Positions 54,350 through 63,987 of a DNA stretch of 64,000 nucleotides are shown here, piece after piece. Within the stretch, counting starts at the first letter, position 1; each line of letters starts with the position of its first letter. This DNA is from an uncultured Desulfobacterales bacterium (GTDB taxonomy: Bacteria; Desulfobacterota; Desulfobulbia; Desulfobulbales; Desulfocapsaceae). The stretch lies in NCBI GenBank assembly GCA_937915545.1, contig CALGIJ010000021.1, positions 190,407 to 254,406 on the forward strand, written 5' to 3'. The notes under the pieces were generated by a model. It had not been told where the DNA came from and ran no database searches. It worked only from the letters and a program-made list of their open reading frames with translations. A program made the position numbers and the translations under genes.

Positions 54350-55695
54350 ACACGCCCGATTTCGTCGCCACCACCAACGCCTGCAAGCTGTGCCGTCCCC
54401 TGGGCGCGGCCATCGCCTTCAGAGGCATCGAAGGCTGCGTCCCCTTCCTGCACGGCTCGCAGGGCTGCGCCACCTATATGCGCCGCTATATCATCAGCCA
54501 CTTCAACGAGCCGATAGATATCGCCTCATCGTCGCTGGGCGAGAAGAACGCCGTCTACGGCGGCGGCCCCAACCTCAAGCTGGGCTTGAAGAACGTCACC
54601 GCCAAGTACCATCCGCAGCTGATCGGCGTCGCCACCACCTGCCTCACCGAGACCATCGGCGACGACGTGCCGATGCTCCTCGCCGAGTATCGGCGCGAGA
54701 CCAGCCCCGCCGAGATGCCGCTGCTCGTCCATGTCGCCACCCCCAGCTATGCCGGCAGCCATATGGAGGGCTTCCACGGGGCGGTGCGCGCAGTCATCGA
54801 GCAGCTCGCCGAGCCCGTTCCCGCCAACGGCACCATCAACCTCCTCGGCGGCTTCGTCTCCGCCGCCGACCTGCGCTACCTGCACCGCCTCTGCCTCGAC
54901 TTCGGCCTCCCGGCCACCCTGCTTCCCGACTATGGCGACACCTTGGACGGCCCGGCCCTCGACGACTACCCCCTCATCCCGCGCGGCGGCACCCCGCTGG
55001 CCGCCATCCGCGCCATGGGCGGGGCCAAAGCCACTGTCGAGCTGGGGGCGACCCTGCCGGAGAAGAGCGGCGGCACGGTGCTGCGCGACAGCCACGGCGT
55101 GCCCCTGCACCGCCTCGGCCTGCCGGTCGGCATCCGCGCCAGCGACGCCCTGATGGAGCTCTTTGCCGAGCTCTCCGGCCGGCCGCTGCCCGAAAAGCTG
55201 GCCGCATCCCGCGGCCGGCTGGTCGACAGCCTGGTCGACGGCCACAAATACCTCTTCGGCCGCAAGGCGCTCATCTACGGCGAAGAGGATCTGGTGGTCG
55301 GCCTGACCTCCTTTCTCGCCGAGATCGGCATCGCCCCGGCGTTGTGCGCCTCGGGCGGCAAGAGCGGCAGGCTGGCCGAGGCCATCGCCGCAGCCATCGG
55401 CGACCTGCCCTGCCCAATGCCCGAGGTGCGCGAGGATGTCGATTTCCAGGATATCGAGACCCTCGCCGAGGAGCTCGGCTGCCAGCTGGTGGTCGGCCAC
55501 TCCAAGGGCTACGCCCTGGCGCGGCGCCTGCACATCCCGCTGGTGCGGGTCGGCTTCCCCATCCACGACCGCCTCGGCGGCCAGCGCATTCTCCACCTCG
55601 GCTACGAGGGGGCCCAGGGGCTCTTCGACACGATCGTCAACACCCTCATCGAATGGAGCCAGGACTCCTCCCCGATCGGCTACAGCTATATGTGA
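54346..55695 (+). CDS. nifN: Nitrogenase cofactor scaffold NifN
   Basis: A 449-residue NifK-like protein, partner of NifE. It shows NACKLCRPLGAAIAFRGIEG, FLHGSQGCATYMRRY and TTCLTETIGDDVPMLL, the NifN versions of NifK motifs. It is a stand-alone NifN, not the NifN-NifB fusion found in some clostridia and sulfate reducers. The start overlaps nifE; an AAGGAGG box lies 7 bases upstream. The nifB gene follows after 27 bases. Confidence 0.95.
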   Translation: MNTPDFVATTNACKLCRPLGAAIAFRGIEGCVPFLHGSQGCATYMRRYIISHFNEPIDIASSSLGEKNAVYGGGPNLKLGLKNVTAKYHPQLIGVATTCLTETIGDDVPMLLAEYRRETSPAEMPLLVHVATPSYAGSHMEGFHGAVRAVIEQLAEPVPANGTINLLGGFVSAADLRYLHRLCLDFGLPATLLPDYGDTLDGPALDDYPLIPRGGTPLAAIRAMGGAKATVELGATLPEKSGGTVLRDSHGVPLHRLGLPVGIRASDALMELFAELSGRPLPEKLAASRGRLVDSLVDGHKYLFGRKALIYGEEDLVVGLTSFLAEIGIAPALCASGGKSGRLAEAIAAAIGDLPCPMPEVREDVDFQDIETLAEELGCQLVVGHSKGYALARRLHIPLVRVGFPIHDRLGGQRILHLGYEGAQGLFDTIVNTLIEWSQDSSPIGYSYM

Positions 55696-55722
55696 TCTCA
55701 CCCTCTATCTTCGGGATACGCC

Positions 55723-56997
55723 ATGGACATCGCCAACAGCAAGGACTTCCGCAACCACCCCTGTTTCAACGCCGAGGCCAAGGGCAGATTCGGCCGCATC
55801 CACCTGCCGGTGGCGCCGCAGTGTAACATCAAGTGCAACTTCTGCGACCGCAAGTACGACTGCGTCAACGAATCGCGCCCCGGCGTCACCTCGACCCTGC
55901 TTTCGCCGCCGCAGGCCCTGCTCTATCTGCAGCGCGTCCTGGAAAAGGAGCCGCGCATCAGCGTCGTCGGCATCGCCGGCCCAGGCGACCCCTTCGCCAA
56001 CGGCGAGGAGACCATGACCACCTTGCGCCTGATCAGCGAGCGCTACCCGCAGCTGCTGCTCTGCGTTTCCTCCAACGGCATGGCCATTGCCCCCTATATC
56101 GAAGAGCTGGCCTCCATGGCGGTGTCCCATGTGACCATCACCGTATGCGCCGTCGATGCGGCCATCGGCGCCAAAATCTACGGCTGGGTCAGCGACGGCA
56201 AGGTCGTCTACCATGGCCGCCAGGGCGCCGAGCTGCTCCTCGGCCGGCAGCTGGCGGCGATCGCCCAGCTCAAGCGCCATGGCATGGTGGTCAAGGTCAA
56301 CTGCATCGTCATCCCCGGGGTCAACGACCACCATGTCGAGGAGGTGGCGAAAACGATGAAGGCCCTGGGCGTCGACCTCTTCAACTGCATGGCGATGTTC
56401 CCCAACGCCGGCAGCCCCTTCGGCCACCTCGAACAGCCAAGCAAGGAGCTCATGGAAGAACTGCGCCTGGCGGCCGAGCGCCATCTGCCGCAGATGCGCC
56501 ACTGCACGCGCTGCCGCGCCGACGCCGTCGGCCTGCTCGGCGAGGACCGCACCACCGAGTTCCGCAGCTGCCTCAATGCCTGCGCCAAGGTCGACAGCGC
56601 CGCCAAGGAGCTGCGCCCCTATGTGGCGGTGGCCAGCGAGGAGGGCATCCTCATCAACCTCCATCTCGGCGAGGCGCGCCACCTGGACATCTGGGAGAAG
56701 CATGGCGACGGCTACCGCAAGGTCGCCGAGCGGCCCGCCCCGGAGGCGGGGGGCGGCGGCAAGCGCTGGCATCAGCTGGCCCGCATCCTCGGCGACTGCC
56801 GCGCCGTGCTCGCCGCCGCCATCGGCCCGACGCCGGCGGAGATCCTCGACAAATCTGGCATCACGCCGGTGGAGGCCGGGGGCTTCATCGAAGAGGGGCT
56901 GGCCCTGGTCTACGACAACCGCGACGCCTCGGTGCTGCGCACGCGCCGTCAGCGTGGCGGTGGCGGCTGCTGCGGCTCGGGCGGCGGCTGCGGCTGA
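55723..56997 (+). CDS. nifB: FeMo-cofactor biosynthesis radical SAM enzyme NifB
   Basis: A 424-residue fusion. The radical-SAM triad is Cys34, Cys38, Cys41 in CNIKCNFC, followed by DRKYDCVNESRPGV. GIAGPGDPFANGEET contacts SAM, and CTRCRADAVG carries further cluster ligands. A NifX-like domain starts at about residue 305, and the protein ends in a glycine/cysteine-rich tail (GGGGCCGSGGGCG). NifB fuses two [4Fe-4S] clusters with a carbide to make NifB-co, passed to NifEN. It completes the nifENB operon. Confidence 0.97.
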   Translation: MDIANSKDFRNHPCFNAEAKGRFGRIHLPVAPQCNIKCNFCDRKYDCVNESRPGVTSTLLSPPQALLYLQRVLEKEPRISVVGIAGPGDPFANGEETMTTLRLISERYPQLLLCVSSNGMAIAPYIEELASMAVSHVTITVCAVDAAIGAKIYGWVSDGKVVYHGRQGAELLLGRQLAAIAQLKRHGMVVKVNCIVIPGVNDHHVEEVAKTMKALGVDLFNCMAMFPNAGSPFGHLEQPSKELMEELRLAAERHLPQMRHCTRCRADAVGLLGEDRTTEFRSCLNACAKVDSAAKELRPYVAVASEEGILINLHLGEARHLDIWEKHGDGYRKVAERPAPEAGGGGKRWHQLARILGDCRAVLAAAIGPTPAEILDKSGITPVEAGGFIEEGLALVYDNRDASVLRTRRQRGGGGCCGSGGGCG

Positions 56998-57011
56998 TGG
57001 CTGTAGAAAGC

Positions 57012-57030
57012 TCCCCTGAGCGTGAGGGGA
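57012..57030 (+). terminator. Weak hairpin after nifB
   Basis: TCCCCT (57012-57017), a 7-base loop, AGGGGA (57025-57030), followed by a second GC pair GGGG/CCCC. There is no T-tract, so it is only a possible terminator of nifENB. Confidence 0.3.
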
Positions 57031-57165
57031 AAGGCCCCTGGCCGGCAATGAGCTGCTGACAAACGCGACGTCAGCCGCTACAATGGCCAAGGCTTTTCAT
57101 CGCCGGCTGGGCCTATTGCGTGCCACGCCGGCAGAGACCCCTCAACCGCTTACAGGAGAAGCACC

Positions 57166-58785
57166 ATGCCGGAGTTTTTCTATCAGGAGCCCTTCCCCCT
57201 CGGCGAGGAGCAGACCGCGTACCGCCTCCTCCCCGACTCGCAAGGCTATGTCGAAGAAGTCGCCTTCGGCGACGAGAAGATGCTGAAAATCGCCCCGGAG
57301 GCCCTGACCGTACTGGCCCGCGCGGCGCTGCGCGACGTCTCCTTCCTCCTCCGCCCGGCCCATAACCAGCAAGTGGCGGCGATCCTCGCCGACCCCGAGG
57401 CCTCGCCCAACGACAAGGGCGTGGCCATCGCCTTTCTGCGCAACGCCGAGGTCGCCGCCAACTTCGAGCTGCCGGTCTGCCAGGATACCGGAACCGCCAC
57501 CATCGTCGGCAAGAAGGGCCAGCGGGTGTGGACCGGCGGCAACGACGCCGAGATGCTCTCGCGGGGCGTCTACCAGGCCTACACCGAGGAGAACCTGCGC
57601 TACTCGCAGACCGTCGCCCTCGACATGTACACCGAGAAGAACACCGGCACCAACCTGCCGGCACAGATCGACCTCTACGCCACCGAAGGCGACAGCTACA
57701 AGTTCCTCTTCGTCGCCAAGGGCGGCGGCAGCGCCAACAAGACCATGCTCTTCCAGGAGACCAAGGCCCTGCTCACCCCGGACAAGCTGGAGAGCTTTCT
57801 GGTCGAGAAGATGAAGTACCTCGGCACCGCCGCCTGTCCGCCCTACCACATCGCCTTCGTCATCGGCGGCACCTCGGCCGAGACCTGCCTGAAGACGGTC
57901 AAGCTCGCCTCGACCAAGTATTACGACACCCTGCCCACCGAGGGCAACCTCCACGGCCAGGCCTTCCGCGACATCGCCCTCGAGGCGAGACTGCTGCAGA
58001 AGGCGCGCCAGCTGGGTATCGGCGCCCAGTTCGGCGGCGTCGCCTTCGCCCACGACGTGCGCGTCATCCGCCTGCCGCGCCATGGCGCCTCCTGCCCGGT
58101 TGGCATGGGCGTCTCCTGCTCGGCCGACCGCAACATCAAGGCGAAGATCGACAAAAACGGCCTGTGGCTGGAAGAGCTCGACCGCAATCCCGGCCGCCTC
58201 ATTCCCGACACCTACCGCCGCAAGCACGAGCACGGCGTCAAGATCGACCTCAACCAGCCCATGGCGGCAGTCCTCGCCGAGCTCAGCAAGCACCCGGTGT
58301 CGACGCCGCTCCTGCTCTCCGGGACCATCGTCGTCGGCCGCGACATCGCCCATGCCAAGTTCAAGGAACTGCTCGACGCCGGCAAGCCCCTGCCGGAGTA
58401 CCTGAAAAAACACCCCATCTACTACGCCGGCCCGGCCAAGACCCCGCCCGGCAAGCCTTCCGGTTCCTTCGGCCCGACCACCGCCGGGCGCATGGACAGC
58501 TACGTCGACCTCCTGCAGAGCCATGGCGGCGCCCTGATCATGATCGCCAAGGGCAACCGCAGCCAGCAGGTCACCGACGCCTGCAAGAAGCACGGCGGCT
58601 TCTACCTCGGCTCCATCGGCGGCCCGGCGGCGATTCTCGCCGAGGAGAACATCAAGAAGGTCGAGTGCATCGACTACCCGGAACTGGGCATGGAAGCGGT
58701 ATGGAAGATCGAGGTCGAGAACTTCCCCGCCTTTATCCTGGTGGATGACAAGGGGAATGATTTTTTCAAGCAGCTCGGCTGTTGA
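57166..58785 (+). CDS. Class I (iron-sulfur) fumarate hydratase
   Basis: A 539-residue fumarase of the FumA/B type with alpha and beta parts in one chain. The [4Fe-4S] ligands are in LPVCQDTGTATIVGKKG and in GASCPVGMGVSCSADR; the C-terminal part has the FGPTTAGRMDSYVDLL substrate loop. It interconverts fumarate and malate, in sulfate reducers often as part of the methylmalonyl-CoA route. It is oxygen sensitive. AGGAGAAG precedes the start. It is probably independent of the nif genes and convergent with the large sensor kinase. Confidence 0.95.
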   Translation: MPEFFYQEPFPLGEEQTAYRLLPDSQGYVEEVAFGDEKMLKIAPEALTVLARAALRDVSFLLRPAHNQQVAAILADPEASPNDKGVAIAFLRNAEVAANFELPVCQDTGTATIVGKKGQRVWTGGNDAEMLSRGVYQAYTEENLRYSQTVALDMYTEKNTGTNLPAQIDLYATEGDSYKFLFVAKGGGSANKTMLFQETKALLTPDKLESFLVEKMKYLGTAACPPYHIAFVIGGTSAETCLKTVKLASTKYYDTLPTEGNLHGQAFRDIALEARLLQKARQLGIGAQFGGVAFAHDVRVIRLPRHGASCPVGMGVSCSADRNIKAKIDKNGLWLEELDRNPGRLIPDTYRRKHEHGVKIDLNQPMAAVLAELSKHPVSTPLLLSGTIVVGRDIAHAKFKELLDAGKPLPEYLKKHPIYYAGPAKTPPGKPSGSFGPTTAGRMDSYVDLLQSHGGALIMIAKGNRSQQVTDACKKHGGFYLGSIGGPAAILAEENIKKVECIDYPELGMEAVWKIEVENFPAFILVDDKGNDFFKQLGC

Positions 58786-58926
58786 TTCCCAAGAAAACAA
58801 GGGTGATTTCAAGAGATTTTCCTGAAACCGTTTATCAAAAAGGGCTTGCTCCTCACGGGGTGTGACGCGCCAGGCCGTCCTGGAGAGCACCGCCGTCGAG
58901 GTCATGCAACAACGCCGGCAGTGCAA

Positions 58927-58970
58927 GGCAGAACATCCGCACGCCAAAAATTGGCCGCGGGTGTTCTGCC
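58927..58970 (+). repeat. Long imperfect hairpin downstream of fumarase
   Basis: GGCAGAACATCCGC (58927-58940) pairs with GCGGGTGTTCTGCC (58957-58970) over 14 bp with one mismatch that is a G-T wobble in RNA; the loop adds a GCC/GGC pair. It lies in the 323-base gap between two convergent genes. It could be a terminator for either, part of a small RNA, or a mobile palindromic element. Confidence 0.75.
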
Positions 58971-58985
58971 AGTCGCAAAAACCTG

Positions 58986-59052
58986 TGTCAACGCTCTTGC
59001 CTGTCGGCAAACGCTCTCGGTCTTTGCCGGCAAGAATCCGCCAGTTGACACG
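58986..59052 (+). repeat. Nested triple-stem inverted repeat before the hybrid kinase gene end
   Basis: The outer arms GTGTCAAC and GTTGACAC are perfect 8-mers; inside them TCTTGCC pairs with GGCAAGA, and inside that CGGCAAA pairs with TTTGCCG. The stems are nested and would fold into one long branched arm of about 67 nt. With the hairpin at 58927-58970 it makes a highly structured block. No gene is visible in 58786-59108. Confidence 0.65.
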
Positions 59053-59108
59053 GCCACCAGAAGCACAGCTCCACCGCAAGAACTCTTCTCCCCTCGAGAG
59101 GGAGGTGC

Positions 59109-62100
59109 TTATCTTTTCTCGGACCCTTCTTCCGGGTTCTGCTCGTCAAGCACTTCTCTGACCAGATTGGCCATACCCGCCTGGTCCAGTGGTTTATAGA
59201 CAAGCGCACGAATTCCCAGGGCCTTTACCGACATCTCATCGGCGAGTTGGCTATGTCCGGTGCAAAGGATGATTGGTAGCTCAGGACGAACTGCGAGAAG
59301 CCGTTTCGCCAACTCGGTGCCGGTCAGACCGGGCATAACCTGGTCTGAGATCACGACATCACACATCTGGGGATTCTCGGTAAAGCACGCCAACGCCTCC
59401 TCCCCACCGTGACATACAGTGACCTGGTAGCCCAGTTTCTCGAGCTGTTCCCGCCCAATCTGCCCCACCAGCCTGTCGTCATCGACAAGCAGGATTCTTT
59501 CATCCCCGCCTGGAATCTCAGGCAGAATTTCCTGCTCCGATGCCGTCTCTTGAATTACCGGGAAATAGACACGAAATGCACTGCCTCGTCCCGGGATACT
59601 TTCCACGACAATCCCGCCACCATGGGCCTTGACAATGCCATGGGCAATTGCCAATCCCATGCCACTGCCCCGACCAATCTCCTTGGTGGTGAAATAGGGA
59701 TCGAAGATCTTCTCGACGACCTCGGCTTGCATGCCGACGCCGGTATCGTTGACGGCTACCTCGATATACTCCCCTGGGAGCATGGCTCGATGGGAGGTGA
59801 ATGCGACCGGTTTCACCTCAACCCGTAGACAGCCACCGGTTTCTTCCATGGAATGACAAGCATTTGTGCAGAGATTCACCACAACTCTGCGCACTTGAGC
59901 GGGATTGCCAAGAATCGCGCCACACCGTTCATCAACCTGAACTTCGACGGTAATCGTTTGCCGAATCGAGGGTCGCAGCATGGCGATGGTTTCATCGATG
60001 AGCGGTCCGATCCTGAACGGCTTGACATCAGCCGTTGACTGCCTGCTAAAGACCAAAATCTGCCGGATCAGGTCTTTTGCGTTGTTGGCAGCAACGAGAA
60101 TATAGTTGATCCATTTTGCGTATTCCTCGTCCTGCGGTCCATGACTCTTGAACAGGTCGGCGTAGCCAAGGATAACCGAGAGAATATTGTTGAAGTCATG
60201 GGCGATCCCTCCCGCCAACACTCCCAGAGACTCCATTTTTTGCGCTTGCCGCAGTTCGTGCTCCATTTTTCCCTGGGCGGCCTCCGCGAGAACGGCCTTG
60301 GTTCGGTCATGGAAAATCATCGCCAACTGGCCGGCCAGAGGTTGAAAGACGGATATTTCGAAGTGTTTCGCCGTCTGCTGGTTATGGTAGGCAAATCGTC
60401 CACACTCGTTGTTTTCAAGGAGCTTCTTGAACACCTCCCCACAGGCCAGCTCAATCCCGGGCAAAAGCTCGCCAAGACTCTTGCCGAGAATTTGGTCGGT
60501 GCGCATGCCAATGGTTCGCTCGAAAGATGCGTTGACGGCCTGGATTTTCAGGCCGGCGAGGCCCTTCACCTCGTCTTCGCGCCTCTGCAGCACAACCATG
60601 CCATCAGCCATTTGCGCAAACAGGGTGCGGTACTGTTCCTCAAGTCGCTTGAGTTCGCTGACATCAGTATTGATTTCCAGGACCCGCACCGGTCGCCCCT
60701 CGAGATCCCGATACAGCACCCACTGACTGAGAACCGCGACAGGCCGTCCGTTTCTGCCATGGTGGATCAGCTCCCCACTCCACCCGCCTTGGAGATGCAG
60801 TTGTTTTCTGATGTTCTCGAGTGGTTCGGGAAAGACGGTTCCCAACAGTTGGTGAGATACCTGGCCCAGCGCCTCATCCTGACTAAAACCGTACAAGAGC
60901 CTCGCCCCGGTGTTCCACAGGATAATCCGACCCTCGAGATCACGTACCAACACCGGAGCCAAATCGAGAACCTGCGCCAGCTCACGCAGAGAATCCTCCA
61001 TGTGCCGCCTTTCGGTGAAATCGACGAAGGTAGCCACTACCCCCTCGACCTTGCCGTTGGAGGTCCGGTAGGGCAGCAACCGCATGAGATAATGACGATC
61101 TCCCGCGGCATTGGTTACCGCCCGTTCGATGGGTGAATCGGTATCGATGACCGTACGGGCATCTTCGGAAATATTGACATGCGAGATACTCCCGGTGATG
61201 TGTTCGAAAGGTCGTCCAATATCGGCGGCAATGAGATTGAATACTTCCGTCGCGGTGGGCGTAAAGCGTTTGACCCGCAGAGCGCAATCGAGAAACAGGG
61301 TGGCGATTTGCGTACCATTCAGGAGGTTCTCGATATCGTTATTTGCGGCATCGAGGGCCTCCACCTTTCTTTGCAGTTCGGTGTTGAGGGTAATCAGTTC
61401 CTCATTCAACGTCTGCAACTCTTCTTTTGAGGTTTCCAACTCTTCGTTGGTCGATTGGAATTCCTCGTTGACCGACATCAATTCCTCGTTGGTGGAAACC
61501 ATGCTGTCATTGGAATTGGCCAGTTGCTCAATGGTGGCGTTCAGTTCCTCCTGACTAATGCGGAGTTGCTCCTCGAGGTTGCGGATCAGTTCATCTTTGC
61601 GCGTCTCATCGCTGGCCTCCCCATTCTCCGCTTTTTCTTTTCCGATACGGCTGACCTGCAGCATCGGCTGGAGCGTCACCAGAGCCATTCTGGGGCCGGC
61701 CCCCTTGCTTTCGAGAGGTTCGGCCGACACCTCGACCTCAACCAACTGACCACCAACCATCATGTTATGGCCCCGAAACACCACCCTCTCGTTTTTCTTG
61801 ATCGCCTTGTGGATGGAAGCCCGCAGTGCCGGTTTTACCTCCTCCCTGACCATGCGAAACAAATCCCTGGTAGGGTCACCGGTGGGTACCTCGAGTATAT
61901 GGCTGACGGGGGTGGCGATGTGCACCACCTCGTACCGCTCATTGACAACGATGGCCGGTGGGGCAAAACGGTCCACCAGCAGCTTTCGGGCCATCTCCCC
62001 AGGACTCGGCTCCGCTACCTCCGGGCGAAACGTTCCCTGGGTGGCCCGGGAAAGTATCTGGAAGTGGCCAGAGACCGGAATACCTTCGATCGCTTGACGA

Positions 62101-63467
62101 TTCGCCTCTCGTCTTTGAAAGATGCGCCATCGCTTGTCGATCGGTGTAAACAGTTCGGTCAACGACCCCAAGCTTTCCGAATTGCCCATGAACAGATATC
62201 CGCCAGGACGGAGCATGGAATGAAAAAGCGTGATTAACCGTTTCTGAAGCTCCGGCTTGAGATAAATAAAGAAATTTCGGCAGACCACCATGTCCAACCG
62301 TGAAAAGGGGGGATCCTTGATCAGGTTATGATGGGCGAAGATAATCATCTCCCTCAGCGACTTAGCCACCTGGTAGCCGCTCGTGAGCTTAGTGAAAAAC
62401 TTTTTCAGCCGCTGTTCCCCGATCTCTGATACGGACGATTCCGGGTAGATACCGCTGCGAGCCCGGGCGATGGCCAGTTCGTCAAGGTCGGTGGCGAAGA
62501 GTTTTGCGGTGGCATCGGGACCATGGTCCTCGATGTATTGCTGGAGAAGCATCGCCAGGGAATATGTCTCCTCCCCAGTCGAGCAGCAGGTGTCCCAGAT
62601 ACGCACCGGATCGTTGGGCAATCGATCTGCAAACATGTTAGGAATGATGTCGCGACGAAGGATCTCAAAAGCTTCTGGGTCGCGAAAAAAAACCGTCACG
62701 CCGATACAAAAATCCTGCGAAAGTGCCTGGGCCTCTTCGAGGTTGTCTTCTAAAAAAGAGATATAGAGGTTGAGGTCATTGAAATTATTGGCCTTCATTC
62801 GCCGATCGATCCTTCGCAGCGCCGTACTTGGCTTGTATGCGCTAAAATCATTGCCTGTACGGGATTTGACAACCCTCAAGATCGCTAATATTTGATCGGT
62901 GAATTCATCATCCGCCGAACTGATCGGTACAACTCGTGCAAGTTCCAGCACCCGGGCTGCCAATTTTTCAGGGACAAGCGGTTGCGCCTCGGGGCAGAAC
63001 TGCAAAACATTCCGCGGCATTTCCGGGTAAGGGGCGGAATCAGGCGCTTGAACGAGCACTGAACCGCCTGCCTTGGCAACTCGCAAAGCACCTGCGGTTC
63101 CATCATCGCCGCTTCCCGACAGGATAATGGCGATTGCCGAATTGCCGTGCCTCTCCGCCAGACGTGTAAAGAACCTGTCGATCCTCGTCGGGCTGCCGTT
63201 CTGGTCGCCGGCGAATCGGACAAGGCTAATGGTGTCGGGTGTGAATGCCCCATTTTCATCAATGCAGCGCACCGGCATAGAGGTCATTCGGCCGAGGAAG
63301 TCGACCATGCCTTCGGCTTGGTCGGCAGCAACATGCAAGGCAACCGCAAATGCCAGACCACTTTTTGCAGGCATATTGGAAATGAAGGACTCTATTGGCT
63401 CAAGACTCCCTGCCGAACCGCCGATACCTACGACCATCTGCGTCTCGACACATTCGGTACCTTCCAT
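59109..63467 (-). CDS. CheB-CheR-PAS-histidine kinase-receiver hybrid
   Basis: A 1452-residue signalling protein. In order: a CheB methylesterase domain (about 12-195, with GIGGSAGSLEP, ALHVAADQ and LSGSGDDGTAG giving the Ser-His-Asp triad), a CheR methyltransferase domain (about 210-480), a coiled coil (about 640-730), PAS domains (about 735-1090), a HisKA dimerisation domain with GGIAHDFNNILS, an HATPase (to about 1330) and a C-terminal receiver (VVISDQVMPG holds the Asp). The CheB receiver is absent. It likely senses cues through PAS rather than chemoreceptors. AGGAGG before this ATG decides the start over a Met 54 bases upstream. Confidence 0.9.
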   Translation of the reverse strand: MEGTECVETQMVVGIGGSAGSLEPIESFISNMPAKSGLAFAVALHVAADQAEGMVDFLGRMTSMPVRCIDENGAFTPDTISLVRFAGDQNGSPTRIDRFFTRLAERHGNSAIAIILSGSGDDGTAGALRVAKAGGSVLVQAPDSAPYPEMPRNVLQFCPEAQPLVPEKLAARVLELARVVPISSADDEFTDQILAILRVVKSRTGNDFSAYKPSTALRRIDRRMKANNFNDLNLYISFLEDNLEEAQALSQDFCIGVTVFFRDPEAFEILRRDIIPNMFADRLPNDPVRIWDTCCSTGEETYSLAMLLQQYIEDHGPDATAKLFATDLDELAIARARSGIYPESSVSEIGEQRLKKFFTKLTSGYQVAKSLREMIIFAHHNLIKDPPFSRLDMVVCRNFFIYLKPELQKRLITLFHSMLRPGGYLFMGNSESLGSLTELFTPIDKRWRIFQRREANRQAIEGIPVSGHFQILSRATQGTFRPEVAEPSPGEMARKLLVDRFAPPAIVVNERYEVVHIATPVSHILEVPTGDPTRDLFRMVREEVKPALRASIHKAIKKNERVVFRGHNMMVGGQLVEVEVSAEPLESKGAGPRMALVTLQPMLQVSRIGKEKAENGEASDETRKDELIRNLEEQLRISQEELNATIEQLANSNDSMVSTNEELMSVNEEFQSTNEELETSKEELQTLNEELITLNTELQRKVEALDAANNDIENLLNGTQIATLFLDCALRVKRFTPTATEVFNLIAADIGRPFEHITGSISHVNISEDARTVIDTDSPIERAVTNAAGDRHYLMRLLPYRTSNGKVEGVVATFVDFTERRHMEDSLRELAQVLDLAPVLVRDLEGRIILWNTGARLLYGFSQDEALGQVSHQLLGTVFPEPLENIRKQLHLQGGWSGELIHHGRNGRPVAVLSQWVLYRDLEGRPVRVLEINTDVSELKRLEEQYRTLFAQMADGMVVLQRREDEVKGLAGLKIQAVNASFERTIGMRTDQILGKSLGELLPGIELACGEVFKKLLENNECGRFAYHNQQTAKHFEISVFQPLAGQLAMIFHDRTKAVLAEAAQGKMEHELRQAQKMESLGVLAGGIAHDFNNILSVILGYADLFKSHGPQDEEYAKWINYILVAANNAKDLIRQILVFSRQSTADVKPFRIGPLIDETIAMLRPSIRQTITVEVQVDERCGAILGNPAQVRRVVVNLCTNACHSMEETGGCLRVEVKPVAFTSHRAMLPGEYIEVAVNDTGVGMQAEVVEKIFDPYFTTKEIGRGSGMGLAIAHGIVKAHGGGIVVESIPGRGSAFRVYFPVIQETASEQEILPEIPGGDERILLVDDDRLVGQIGREQLEKLGYQVTVCHGGEEALACFTENPQMCDVVISDQVMPGLTGTELAKRLLAVRPELPIILCTGHSQLADEMSVKALGIRALVYKPLDQAGMANLVREVLDEQNPEEGSEKR

Positions 63468-63900
63468 TCCGAACCTCCTGATTGTGCAACACCTCGAAAA
63501 AGCTGTCACAAAAGCGAACAAATGGGCTCAGGAGAAGACTGGTACCGAAGACACCCCAAGCCCAAAGGACTTCTGAGTTGCGGGCGATAGCCGCCTGAGC
63601 TTACGCGGGCCAAGACCATTCTGTTCTTCACCCTCAACACCCGGCAGTTCGTTCGATTGCTGCCAAATGTGGCCTTATCCCTTTGGCGAGAAGTATATCA
63701 ATATTGATCAAAAAAAACACACACAAGAATATCTACGAGAAAATATATACGGGGACATGATACTAAATACAGCGATCCAATCAAACAGCGACAAAAAAAC
63801 AGAGCGCCTATCGAAAGCCTTTAATGAGGAAACAAAAAAACCGCGGTCATCGCTAACAGCGGATTATTTCCAAATATGGTGCAAATGTCAGACCCACATA

Positions 63901-63932
63901 ATTTCTCTATTACATTTATGGAATAGAGAAAT
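63901..63932 (+). repeat. Perfect 11-bp inverted repeat in the AT-rich tail
   Basis: ATTTCTCTATT (63901-63911), ten bases, AATAGAGAAAT (63922-63932). It is a perfect dyad in a composition-shifted region. Confidence 0.8.
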
Positions 63933-63967
63933 AAATCGATGCAGATCACTGCTGTCTCATAGTTAAT

Positions 63968-63987
63968 TCCACAGAGAAAGTTGTGGA
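63968..63987 (+). repeat. Short inverted repeat near the window end
   Basis: TCCACA (63968-63973), eight bases, TGTGGA (63982-63987). The arms are short; it may be part of the same element as the repeat at 63901. Confidence 0.45.

Noticed and set aside
63667..63966. 99-codon open frame in the AT-rich tail
   Set aside because: No ribosome-binding site, no recognisable motif and a composition typical of non-coding AT-rich DNA.
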